Of a DNA stretch of 64,000 nucleotides, positions 24,920 through 33,439 are shown one piece after another (the first letter of the stretch is position 1; each line of letters opens with the position of its first letter). This DNA is from Bacteroidota bacterium (GTDB lineage Bacteria; Bacteroidota; Bacteroidia; JABEUT01). The notes beneath the pieces are model-generated. The model made no database searches. It worked only from the letters and a program-made list of their open reading frames with translations, and was not told where the DNA came from. The stretch spans positions 1 to 64,000 of the forward strand of contig JABDCA010000003.1 in the NCBI GenBank assembly GCA_013288345.1. The letters are read 5' to 3'. Both the position numbers and the translations under genes were made by a program.

Positions 24920-25699
24920 CTACAAATTGAAAGCTAAGCCAACTGTAACAGAAACGATACTGGTTGCCATAGTTTGTTTGAGTGTAGTGTTGGTATGAGT
25001 ACCAGAAAATACGCCGCTTTCGGTGTCGGTGTAGCCTGTATAAGCAATGCTTGAACCGGTGTAACCTGCGTTAACAGTAAGGCCCATTTTATCGCTGAAG
25101 TTATACTTGATACCTGCACCAAAATGGTAGCCAAAACCACTTCCGTCTTTACCTGAGGTAACGATGGTTTCGTTTGAGCTTCCTGCTGTTTCAGATTCTG
25201 TTTGGGTAGGGGTGTTACCTGTAACAAGGCCCACTAACAAACGGATATCAATTTTAAGCTTGTCGCTTGCAGGTAGAGAAAGGAAAGGACCAACCAAATA
25301 CTGACCAATATAGTAATTGGTAGAGGTTAATGTCTTTGTTTCGCCTGAAGGAACGTTGTTGTTGAAACCGGTAGCAGTTTCGTAGCTGGTAACATCAAAC
25401 GAGTTCATGTTTCCGCCAATCATAACCATTACACCAACCGGGCCGCCTAAAAGGTAGCCTGCAGTTACGTTAAAATGGAAACCGGTACTTGCCCAGCCTG
25501 TTCTTTTGGTGGTATCATTTTGGCCTGTGGTATCTTTTTTGCCAAAGTCGCTCATAGGTATACCGGCACCAACCGATACGCCAATGGTAAGTTTGCTGTC
25601 GCCGCCTCCGCCGCCACGGAACATAAGATCCTTGTCGCCGGCCTTAACTGCAAATACAGAAAGTACTGCAATTGCTACTAGTAGAATTTGTTTTTTCAT
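24920..25699 (-). CDS. Outer-membrane beta-barrel protein
   Basis: 259 residues. Signal peptide about 1-20 (ends AVKAG), then alternating amphipathic strands with glycine-rich turns (TIGVSVGAGIPMSDFGKK; GFHFNVTAGYLLGG; GFGYHFGAGIKYNFSDK) and a C-terminal strand ending VTVGLAFNL, with the terminal hydrophobic/aromatic pattern of 8-stranded barrels (OmpW/PorT-like). No plug, enzyme or peptidoglycan-binding domain is seen, so it is probably a small porin-like or structural protein. No operon partners. Confidence 0.78.
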   Translation of the reverse strand: MKKQILLVAIAVLSVFAVKAGDKDLMFRGGGGGDSKLTIGVSVGAGIPMSDFGKKDTTGQNDTTKRTGWASTGFHFNVTAGYLLGGPVGVMVMIGGNMNSFDVTSYETATGFNNNVPSGETKTLTSTNYYIGQYLVGPFLSLPASDKLKIDIRLLVGLVTGNTPTQTESETAGSSNETIVTSGKDGSGFGYHFGAGIKYNFSDKMGLTVNAGYTGSSIAYTGYTDTESGVFSGTHTNTTLKQTMATSIVSVTVGLAFNL

Positions 25700-25878
25700 T
25701 AGGTTTTTTAGTTTTGGTGATTAAATTGTTAGTACAAAAATAGAATAATTATTGTATTGGACAGAAAATGTGGAAGTAGCACATTATTATGCGATTAGTA
25801 TGGGTAGTAGTATTTATTTTAGCGCCATGCCTTGTTTTGATTTATCTTTGGTAACCCCTTAATAAACATATATAGTAT

Positions 25879-26004
25879 ATGGTGCGTTTTTTTAAAATAG
25901 TGGTAATGAGCCTTGCTTCGTTATTTATAGGTGTAACCATATTAGGCGTGCTGGCGCTAGTTGGCTTTTGTATGTTCAACTTTTTTAAAGGATTAATGCG
26001 GTAA
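25879..26004 (+). CDS. Short single-helix membrane protein
   Basis: 41 codons from an ATG at 25879. The translation has basic residues at both ends (MVRFFK; FKGLMR) and one long hydrophobic segment (VVMSLASLFIGVTILGVLAL), typical of small membrane proteins. A TATCTTTG box about 30 bases upstream (25845) fits a Bacteroidota -7 element. No family is recognised. It could be chance, but box, start and membrane segment together support a gene. Confidence 0.5.
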   Translation: MVRFFKIVVMSLASLFIGVTILGVLALVGFCMFNFFKGLMR

Positions 26005-26389
26005 TACCAATTTGATGATTTGAAAATTTGGTAATTTGAAGATTATTAAATATCAGATGAAATTAAATGATGCGGAAGCTCATAAAAACTTCGTTATTCA
26101 AGATTCAGAATTGGATATTGGATATTTAAGGAGGGCTATAAAAGCTAAAAGGGGAAAGGACCCCATACCTCCCCCCGTTTTAGAGCGCGGTTGTTAAGCT
26201 TTCACCTCACAATCCACAACCTCAGTACTATTTCAATAAAAACTTTTCTTTCCAGGTGCCTATGGTAGTTGCCATAGGCTTTGTTGTACGAATGCAAAAT
26301 AACAACATGGCCACAGCATAAAAGCTGATTTAAGTCACCTTTTCAATAAAAGCCTGTTTATCAAGCGGAATAAAATAGCAATTGACAAT
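26005..26389. other. Intergenic with a hairpin
   Basis: A stem gcctatgg/ccataggc followed by tttgttg (26258-26286) could be a weak terminator on the plus strand. atttgatgatttgaaaattt and gaccccatacctccccccg strings fill the rest. No gene is seen. Confidence 0.45.
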
Positions 26390-26530
26390 GGATAATGGAC
26401 AATTAACAATGCAAAGACACGTGAGGCAATAATAATTGACAATGGATAATGGACAATTGACAATTGTAAAGGCACGTGAGGTGATATGGAACGACAATAG
26501 ATAATGACACATAGATGCAAGGAACTGTGC
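26390..26530 (+). repeat. gacaatggataatggacaat strings plus ggcacgtgaggtga element (copy 4)
   Basis: Two blocks of attgacaatggataatggac are each followed by a cacgtgagg end: a partial copy (26410) and a full one (26471-26530, with gataatgacacatagatgca and ctgtgccaaaa). Confidence 0.7.
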
Positions 26531-26599
26531 CAAAAGAATTTAAAAGTGAAGAATGTAATTAATGACTAATTACTTATGGCTAACGACTTATGACTATAA

Positions 26600-27079
26600 T
26601 TACTCGTCATTGTTTATCTGAAGGTCGTAAAGTTTGTTGGCATCAATGTCGTACTTAACGCACAGGTAGTTAGCACCGCCGCCTTGTACCATTACCATTT
26701 GTTTGAGCCAGTTACGTATGTACTTGCTATCGTCCCAAAATAGGTTGATGTATAAGGTTTTGTGGCCATCTTTACCGGTATAGCCAAAGTATTGCCTTTT
26801 GTATTTTTTAAGGTGGCGATAAATATCGGGTAATCGTTTGCTGGTATCGCGTTGTAGCAGTAATTGCTCAGCCATAGCATGCTCGGCCTTGTCAATATCG
26901 GGGAAACCAGGGGTGAATCGCTTTGTGGGTTGTGCCATTTCTGATGTGTAAGCCATTGGGAATATGGCACAATCGTAGTTATCGGTTTTGTAATGCCAGG
27001 CAGCGGTACTGTCTTTTATCTGCGCGTACAACGTTACAGATGCAATTATAAAATATAAAGCGAGTAGAGGTTTTTTCAT
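26600..27079 (-). CDS. Secreted protein of unknown function
   Basis: 159 residues with a signal peptide about 1-19 (ends TLYAQ). The mature part is mixed alpha/beta; GKDGHKTLYINLFWDDSKYI and the C-terminal GGGANYLCVKYDIDANKL are the best conserved-looking parts. No enzyme motif or lipobox. The same type of small secreted protein recurs at 59836-60324, without clear sequence similarity. Confidence 0.68.
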   Translation of the reverse strand: MKKPLLALYFIIASVTLYAQIKDSTAAWHYKTDNYDCAIFPMAYTSEMAQPTKRFTPGFPDIDKAEHAMAEQLLLQRDTSKRLPDIYRHLKKYKRQYFGYTGKDGHKTLYINLFWDDSKYIRNWLKQMVMVQGGGANYLCVKYDIDANKLYDLQINNDE

Positions 27080-27192
27080 TTATAAACTGTAAAAATATGC
27101 CTTATGGTGAATTTGATTTAACAAAAATATAATTTGTTTGGAATAAACAAAGAAACAAATGATAATTAATGTGTTTGTATAAGGTTTTGACA

Positions 27193-27969
27193 TTAATTAT
27201 ACATAATGTTAGGCCTTATGTAGCCGAAGCTATAGGATAATGTGGCAGAAAAATTAACATAGCTCATTACCGATTCGCTGATGTTGCTGTGTGTTTCGCT
27301 CGAAACATAGGAATTGGTGCTGGTAACAGTATTAAACTTAAAGGATGCAAAAATAAGGTCACAGTAGGCCATTACAGCCAAATGTCGCGACATTTTGTGG
27401 CCAAGGCCTATACCGGGGCTCATGGCAAAGGTGCTCGATGTGGCCGATGTAACATTGGTGGTATAAACCTTATAACTTGTATAAGCAGGCCCTTGTGGTA
27501 TATGGGTAGTGTAGGTAATAGCAGGTAGTGTGCAAATTAGTGGCCCCACCATAAAGCGGACCTCTAATGCACCACGTGTAGTACGTTGTGGCAGTTTAAG
27601 GTTTAAGCCTCCCATTAAGTAATATATATTGTAATGCCCGGCACTGCCACCACCAAATGTGTTGGTTTTATTGGTGTCGGAATTTAAGGGTGCATAAGCC
27701 GAAAGGTCGAACCCGGGTGCACTATAACCCAGCATGCAGGCAATACCCCAGTACGATTCTTTAAGCGCTATAAGGGCTGATATGTTTACGGTTGGGCCAT
27801 TGGTGCCCCAAAAAGGCCTTACATTGTTAACAGGTTTATTGCTCAGGTTTTGGCCATAACCAACACTGGCTGCTACAAATGGGTACATATAGTTTGGCTT
27901 GCTGCTATCGGCCTGGCTAAATGCAAAGCCCGAAAAAAATATTGCGGCTGATAGTAATAAATACTTCAA
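27193..27969 (-). CDS. Outer-membrane beta-barrel protein
   Basis: 258 residues. The only usable start is a TTG at 27969, which gives signal peptide LKYLLLSAAIFFSGFAFSQ. The mature protein is a small beta-barrel: YPFVAASVGYGQNLS, AGHYNIYYLMGGLNLKLPQR, SPGIGLGHKMSRHLAVMAYC and SVMSYVNFSATLSYSFGY. No functional motif. It reads away from the lipoprotein pair that starts at 28051. Confidence 0.75.
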   Translation of the reverse strand: MKYLLLSAAIFFSGFAFSQADSSKPNYMYPFVAASVGYGQNLSNKPVNNVRPFWGTNGPTVNISALIALKESYWGIACMLGYSAPGFDLSAYAPLNSDTNKTNTFGGGSAGHYNIYYLMGGLNLKLPQRTTRGALEVRFMVGPLICTLPAITYTTHIPQGPAYTSYKVYTTNVTSATSSTFAMSPGIGLGHKMSRHLAVMAYCDLIFASFKFNTVTSTNSYVSSETHSNISESVMSYVNFSATLSYSFGYIRPNIMYN

Positions 27970-28050
27970 AGCAGGAGAGATTGTATTGTAAAGGTAGTGA
28001 TAAATTGCGTTAATTGTTTTAGTAATATTGTATAGAACAAAAAAATAAAT

Positions 28051-28854
28051 ATGATTCGGAATACATTATATAAAGCACTGGCGCTGACAAGCATTGCATG
28101 GTTGGTTATAGCCTGCAATAGTGGCGATAAAAATAAAGCCGCTGCAAGTACAAAAGCCGGCGATTCAGCAAAAGGCCCTGTACAGCCACCACTAGATCCT
28201 AAGATTGAAAAGCTATTGGTTCATTTTAAAGATAACCTTAAGTTTCCGGTAGTTATCGATTCTGCTTTTATAGCCCATGTTACAAAATACGATTCGCTTG
28301 GTGCCAATGAAGTGAAGATGCTTGCCCTGCAATGGTTTAAAGATAAGTTGACGGATGATGATAAAATGGATCTGGTGGATTTTTATAAAATAGATTCGAT
28401 AAAAGCCAAACACGGCTTTGCAAAGTTTGCAGATTCGCTACAACCTGGCGATACTAAGTTTTCGAATGCTTATGGCCTGCAGAAGATAAAGCTAAAGGAC
28501 AGCACCTTGTTACTTATTTGGGCCAATTCTTACGCCAGTTATGAAGCTGATCCGGTATCGGGTGGTACTAACATTTACGGCACTGTTTTAAGTGGAAGCG
28601 ATATAGGCATTACTTATGTGCTTGCCGAAAGCAGCAGTTTTGCCGATCCGCCAAGTGGTAGCGAAACATTACTAACGGATAGTATAACCAACGACGGAAA
28701 GTTGTTCTTCAGGCAGACAACCATACAGGATGACTATGATAGTATGCAGGCACAGGTATATCAGTCTTTTTACCAGTATCAAATAAGTCATGGTAAGATG
28801 AGTTTTAAATCGACCAAAGATGGCGGCAACTGGAAGGAGAAGATAAAAGAGTAG
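28051..28854 (+). CDS. Lipoprotein, tandem pair copy 1
   Basis: 267 residues with a lipobox (WLVIAC, Cys about 22). The mature part has a flexible Ala/Lys-rich linker (about 25-45) and then a globular domain (IEKLLVHFKDNLKFPVVIDS onward) of unknown family; the C-terminus is SKFKSTKDGGNWKEKIKE-like. It is followed 8 bases later by its paralogue. Probably an inner- or outer-membrane-anchored periplasmic protein. Confidence 0.75.
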   Translation: MIRNTLYKALALTSIAWLVIACNSGDKNKAAASTKAGDSAKGPVQPPLDPKIEKLLVHFKDNLKFPVVIDSAFIAHVTKYDSLGANEVKMLALQWFKDKLTDDDKMDLVDFYKIDSIKAKHGFAKFADSLQPGDTKFSNAYGLQKIKLKDSTLLLIWANSYASYEADPVSGGTNIYGTVLSGSDIGITYVLAESSSFADPPSGSETLLTDSITNDGKLFFRQTTIQDDYDSMQAQVYQSFYQYQISHGKMSFKSTKDGGNWKEKIKE

Positions 28855-28861
28855 TGAAAGT

Positions 28862-29656
28862 ATGATTCGAAGTACAGTATTCAAAATATTGGCGCTGACC
28901 TACCTTGCCTTCTTGGTTATTGCTTGCAATAGTGGTGAGTCTATAAAAACTCGAGCTCAATCACCTGTAGATACTAAACTTGGAAAGCTCCTTGTACACT
29001 TTAAAGACAATATTAGCTTTCCGGTAATTATTGATTCTGCATTTATTGCCCATGTTACAAAATACGATACGCTTGTTGCCAATGAAGTGAAGATGCTTGC
29101 TGTGCAATGGTATAAAGATGATATGATGGAGAATGATCATGTAGTACTGCATGATTTTTATATGATTGATTCATTAAACGCAAAGCACGGGTATGCTAAG
29201 TATATAGATTCGCTTCAAGAGGGGGCTTATGGTGATACCAGGTTTTCGACTGCCTATAGCCTGCAAAAGATAAAACTAACGGATAGCACCACCTTACTTG
29301 TATGGGCCCTTTATTATGCCAACTTGGATACTGATAACGTAATGACCGCTGAGGAACAGTTTAAGGGCACCAACATATACGGAACAGTTTTAAATAACAA
29401 TGGTATTGGTTTTACCTATTTACTTGCTGAAAGTAACATTCATACTACTGAATCAGATGGTAATGAGGTGTTGCTTACGGATAGCATAACCAATAGCGGA
29501 AAGTTGTTCTTCAGGCAGACAACCGTACAGGATGACTACGATAGTATGCAGGCTCAGGTATATCAGTCTTTTTACCAGTATCAAATAAGTCATGGTAAGA
29601 TGAGTTTTAAATCGACCAAAGATGGCGGCAACCGGAAAGAGAAGATAAAAGAGTAG
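28862..29656 (+). CDS. Lipoprotein, tandem pair copy 2
   Basis: 264 residues with a lipobox (FLVIAC, Cys about 21), paralogous to the previous gene along its whole length (IDSAFIAHVTKYD..., ANEVKMLA.QW.KD). The last 130-140 bases of the two genes are almost identical while the middles have diverged, which suggests gene conversion of the 3' ends. Copy 2 lacks the linker of copy 1. Function unknown. Confidence 0.75.
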   Translation: MIRSTVFKILALTYLAFLVIACNSGESIKTRAQSPVDTKLGKLLVHFKDNISFPVIIDSAFIAHVTKYDTLVANEVKMLAVQWYKDDMMENDHVVLHDFYMIDSLNAKHGYAKYIDSLQEGAYGDTRFSTAYSLQKIKLTDSTTLLVWALYYANLDTDNVMTAEEQFKGTNIYGTVLNNNGIGFTYLLAESNIHTTESDGNEVLLTDSITNSGKLFFRQTTVQDDYDSMQAQVYQSFYQYQISHGKMSFKSTKDGGNRKEKIKE

Positions 29657-29781
29657 TGGGTTGTTTGGGATAACGATATAGCTCCCAATTTCGGGTTGCA
29701 ATTATAGGCTATGTTTTTTATAAATAGTGTTAAAAAAACAGAAATATTTAGGCCTGTTGATAACTAAACAAGGGTCAAACT

Positions 29782-29815
29782 ATTGACAAAGGGGGTAAGC
29801 AATGTGTACTTTGGT
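29782..29815 (+). promoter_or_regulatory. Promoter of the candidate structured RNA
   Basis: TTGACA at 29782 and TGTACTTTG at about 29807-29815 have near-consensus spacing for a Bacteroidota -33/-7 pair (one base shorter than TAnnTTTG). No start codon with coding potential follows. Confidence 0.4.
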
Positions 29816-29819
29816 CAAA

Positions 29820-30059
29820 GATATTTTCAGAGAAGCTTCGAGAATATAAAAACAAAGTTCTAACCAATAAATCTATCCGGGGCAAAGGCAACGGAAAGCT
29901 AAATTGAGGAATACCCGACGGGGTAAACCGGAAACAGAGAGAGCCTGAATTGCTGTGAGAAGGCAATAAAACTATCCGCAGGGCTCTATAAACAACAACA
30001 GGCGGTAGATAATTTATTAAAATAACTAAGGGCTACCCCGTAAGGTGGTCCTTTTTTTT
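29820..30059 (+). ncRNA. Candidate structured non-coding RNA with terminator
   Basis: About 240 bases without a credible reading frame but with many complementary segments: ATATT...AATAT around GAAGCTTC (29818-29849), TACCC-GAC-GGGGTA, ATTGC...GCAAT, CTATCCGC...GCGGTAG and a long-range AGAGCCTG...CAGGGCTCT. A promoter precedes it and a terminator hairpin with eight T ends it. It does not match RNase P, tmRNA, SRP RNA or a riboswitch I recognise. It lies between the lipoprotein pair and the second phage operon. Confidence 0.45.
30028..30059 (+). terminator. Rho-independent terminator
   Basis: AAGGGCTACC / GGTGGTCCTT stem of 10 pairs (two wobbles) with a 6-base loop, followed by eight T. Ends the candidate RNA. 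Confidence 0.75.
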
Positions 30060-30294
30060 GGCCCCTCCTGACCTCCCCAAAGGGGAGGACTTAAAGGCAT
30101 AGTTCTAAATAAACTCAATTTTAACGTTGAGACTGCCACGCCTCGCAAAGCCGAAGGCTCGCAGTGACGTAGTGTTTATCCCTTACCACTTATCCCTTAC
30201 TCCTTTTTCGAAGTACTCGCTGACTAGCTGATTTGTTTTTAAAGGTGCTCGTGAGCCCAAAAACATCTCTTTTTTCAATTGTAGTTTTTGGGGT
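30060..30294. repeat. Intergenic repeats including half copy of cgtcattgcgag element
   Basis: cctccccaaaggggaggac (30075) is a palindrome of the ccccacc family. gagactgccacgcctcgcaa ... ctcgcagtgacg (30129-30171) is the right half of the element in the glycosyltransferase. cacttatcccttactccttt (30190) matches strings coding parts of two proteins. A cccaaaaacatc / gtagtttttgggg stem lies at 30256-30293. Confidence 0.65.
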
Positions 30295-30351
30295 TGTTGA
30301 AAACTTATTTGCCTTTTTGTTTACTACTAATAAACAAAATATTTATCTTTG
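30295..30351 (+). promoter_or_regulatory. Promoter of the second phage operon
   Basis: TGTTGAAAACTTATT followed after the same distance as at 13185 by TTTATCTTTG; TTTTTGTTTAC lies between. Identical length and order of elements support a shared phage promoter. A 5' leader with inverted gaggttaagattgag / cttaatctcaacc strings follows. Confidence 0.65.
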
Positions 30352-30445
30352 TGCAATCATTCAGGCTGAGGTTAAGATTGAGGCTGAGAAAAACAAATTA
30401 CTCACTTAACCTTAATCTCAACCTTAACCTAAGTCTCAAAAAATA

Positions 30446-31054
30446 ATGGCACTTACCGAATTAAAAGTAGTAACCCCTCCGGCGACTGAGCTGGCTCTTG
30501 CCACCGTAAAGAGTTATCTGCGCATCGATTTTACCGACGATGATACTCTTCTCACCACTCTCATCCAGTCAGCGCGCGAAAGAGCGGAGCAATATTGCAA
30601 CCGCTCTTTTATAAGCCAGTCGCTGGAGGCATACTACGATAAAATAGAAAAGAACTTTACCCTGCCGCGTGCACCCATACAAAGTGTGGGCACGGTAAAA
30701 CTTATTTACCTGAACGAAGTAAGCACACTTACCCAAAATGCCGACTATTATGTAATGGGCAACCAGGACCAATGGATAACCATAACAGCAACCACTTATA
30801 ATCTTCCGCCTGGCTTTTCGCCGGGTGATGATTTGAGCCGCTACCATTTAGATGTAGCTTATACAGCAGGCTATGGCAGCACATGGGTGAGTGTACCTAT
30901 GGGCATACAGGAAGCCATTATGAAAATGGTTGGCGCCGCTTACGAAGTACGCGAAGATGTAATTCAGTTGAGCTCGAAAGGTATTACCGGATTAATGGAA
31001 ATACCAAATGATGCAAAGAGCTTATTAAATGCTTACAGAGTAATTCCTTTATAA
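30446..31054 (+). CDS. Phage head-tail connector protein (gp6-like)
   Basis: 202 residues. The N-terminal part matches the gp6-like connector family: LATVKSYLRIDFTDDDTLLT and LIQSARERAEQYCNRSFISQ, with a PRAPIQSV motif, then a 'DVAYTAGYG....VP..IQEAI' C-terminal region. These proteins form the ring that joins portal to tail. In intact phages this gene directly follows the capsid gene; here about 14 kb lies between. Confidence 0.88.
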   Translation: MALTELKVVTPPATELALATVKSYLRIDFTDDDTLLTTLIQSARERAEQYCNRSFISQSLEAYYDKIEKNFTLPRAPIQSVGTVKLIYLNEVSTLTQNADYYVMGNQDQWITITATTYNLPPGFSPGDDLSRYHLDVAYTAGYGSTWVSVPMGIQEAIMKMVGAAYEVREDVIQLSSKGITGLMEIPNDAKSLLNAYRVIPL

Positions 31055-31175
31055 TTAGGAATTAAAAATTAGGAATTAGGAATCAAAACATAAATAATGA
31101 AAAAGAAAAATGAAAAGACAAAACTGTGTTCCATCATTCCTAATTCTCAGATTCCTAATTCCTAATTGAATCAGC

Positions 31176-32483
31176 ATGATAGGCTCGCTTCGTTATAAAA
31201 TAAATATACAGCAATTATCTACCACCACCGATGGCGCCGGAGATCACGGAGACACATTCACATTACCCTATTTTTACCTTGATCCGGCAAACGGTTCTAT
31301 AGCCATGAATATACGGTATTATTTAAGGATATTGGTTACGCCATCGTATACATCAACGCCATCATATACTCAACTTCAGAAGGATTCGGCATACATACTT
31401 GGTGGTAATCCGTGTATTACGTTCATGCATCAGATGATGTTCTACAGGCCTTAGGATAATACCACTTTATACTGGTCAGGACAAAACCAGAACAGCAACA
31501 ACTATTCATGGAATGGAGGTGCAACGCCAACCAAAACATTGACGTCGCAGTACAACTTCAATTACATGAACAACAACTTCCCCTATCAAACAGGGGTAGG
31601 TTATAAATACAGCAGCCCGACTAATGGAGGTATAACTCAGGCACAGTTAATGGCTTTATTGGCAGCATCTTGGGATAATACGCATCACGTTGCTAATCCG
31701 TTTAGCATATCGTTCGACATTACCGATACATGGGAAGCCGGCATGAATCCATCCTCGGGTTCGCCTCCTTTCGGATTATTGCCACAAGTTTTACAATTCG
31801 ATTTTAAAACATTCCCTGCTTATATATGGACAGGGGGTACTACACCGGCAGGTATAAAGGTAGTGGCCTCAATTGATGATTATGCAATAAGAGCAGTAGA
31901 CTTACAGTACAAAGACAACGCACAAAGTGCAACAAGTAATATTTCATTCTATTCTGCTTCAGCAGCTCAAACCCGATGGAATGAGCTTGTAATAAATGCT
32001 GCGTTTGGAGATACCAACTCGCAAGGTTATCCCGGTTCATTCTCGGTTTATACCGGTGCTAATACAACTACCTGGCATACAAGAACACTATCGGACACCG
32101 GAACAATTCTGGCTGATATATTCTTTAAAAAATTCGCCCAGATAGTATCTAACTACCGTAACAACCTGCGAGGTAATGTTATTTACGATAATACGTTGCA
32201 GATGTGGCATAGCGTATTGGATGAAGATGGAACACTATACATTCAGCTTGGCCATACGTTCGATATTAAATACAACAAGTTCACCACCGATATGGAAGGC
32301 ATGGCCGATTGGGGGAATACAATAACAACTGTTAAAAGCTCTCCTGGTACATCCATATCAAAAGGCGCTCCTATAAGAACGTCTACTCAACTAGTTACGC
32401 CTTTAGTATCGCAATCAGCTGCAACTCCTATAAAGATGCAGACAGGTGTAACATCATTAGCTAATCCCGCATACCCGCAATGA
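31176..32483 (+). pseudogene. Broken phage gene: head-closure start joined to a structural protein, with two apparent indels
   Basis: The first about 30 codons (MIGSLRYKINIQQL) look like a phage head-tail adaptor. The frame then meets an in-frame TAG at 31452-31454 but continues open in the same frame to 32483 (structural protein with YMNNNFPYQTG and WDNTHHVANPF). Between about 31412 and 31451 another frame is the better protein. Restoring one missing base near 31111+300 (at about 31412) and removing one g near 31450 would give a continuous ILGGNPVYYVHASDDVLQAL then DNTTLYWSGQ. The gene looks damaged by two compensating single-base changes, or the assembly has errors there. The 3' part alone would start at TTG 31539 (314 residues). 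It overlaps the next gene by ATGA. Confidence 0.6.
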
Positions 32484-33439
32484 GCACCTTAATAGGAGCA
32501 TATACATTTAACGAATCGGCCGCCAACGATTATTCAGGTAATAAGAATCATTTGGTGAATACCGGAGCTACATTCTCAACCACTACAACAACAAATGGCG
32601 GTTTTGGCCTGGATGCCGTATTTGCGGGCAGTGAATATATATCAGGAACGTTTCCTTCTATGGCGGCGCTAACGGGTTTCACTTGTTTCTTTAATTTCTA
32701 TACAACCAATCACGATTACAACATATCAACTATTTCGGGCGGATATACAATATATTTAAGCGGCGCAAACAAACTATCGTTCACTATTTACGATTCAACG
32801 GCTACAGCGCATACGCTTAACTCCTCAACAGTTCTTTCGCTTTCAACTTGGTACACGGTAGCCTGTGTTTGGGATGGCTCTAATATGTTCATATACATAA
32901 ACGGAGCTCAAGACTGTACTCAAGTGGCCTCATTTACCAATCCCGCAGCCGGTTCTGGTACTATCTTTATAGGAACATCGGCTATGCATGGGCGGATAAA
33001 TATGTTCGAAGTCCGCAATGCTGCAATGATGGATGCTCAGCAAAATGCTTTGACTTCATCGCCTGGCGGTGTATTGTTCATGGTTGACACTCATAACTTC
33101 CTGATTGACGATTTGTTCGCTGATTCAAACGTATTGAATCAAGGTGTTGTAACCTGGGTAGTAGACCAAAGCAATTTTTATGGCTATTCCCTTGCTGGAA
33201 ATATACCTAACAATATAGCCAAATATGGTAATGTATATAATACGGCCCGGCAGAATGTAATGGAGATAATAAATGACTTTGATGGCAACGGAAGCTCTCA
33301 GATAAGTATAAAATACCCCATTGCCAGTTTTTTAGATTACGCATCGCCAGCTAATAATGTAACCCTCGATTATCGCGGGCTATCAGGCTCATCTGATTCA
33401 ATAGCCAATGCAATGGCCATAACTTCTTTACGAATATGA
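32480..33439 (+). CDS. Phage structural protein with LamG/concanavalin-like domain
   Basis: 319 residues. Residues about 1-190 fit the LamG-like jelly roll: IGAYTFNESAANDYSGNKNH, LTGFTCFFNFYT, LSTWYTVACVWDGSNMFIYI and GTIFIGTSAMHGRINMFEVR, a carbohydrate-binding fold common in tail-tip proteins. The C-terminal 120 residues are of unknown family. ATGA overlaps at both ends tie it to its neighbours, so it is part of one translationally coupled late operon. Confidence 0.75.
   Translation: MSTLIGAYTFNESAANDYSGNKNHLVNTGATFSTTTTTNGGFGLDAVFAGSEYISGTFPSMAALTGFTCFFNFYTTNHDYNISTISGGYTIYLSGANKLSFTIYDSTATAHTLNSSTVLSLSTWYTVACVWDGSNMFIYINGAQDCTQVASFTNPAAGSGTIFIGTSAMHGRINMFEVRNAAMMDAQQNALTSSPGGVLFMVDTHNFLIDDLFADSNVLNQGVVTWVVDQSNFYGYSLAGNIPNNIAKYGNVYNTARQNVMEIINDFDGNGSSQISIKYPIASFLDYASPANNVTLDYRGLSGSSDSIANAMAITSLRI

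Noticed and set aside
29820-30059. Candidate RNA might be RNase P, tmRNA, SRP RNA or a c-di-GMP riboswitch.
   Set aside because: The conserved core strings of those RNAs (for example the GAGGAAAGTCC block of RNase P or a tmRNA tag frame) are not seen; no downstream gene fits a riboswitch.
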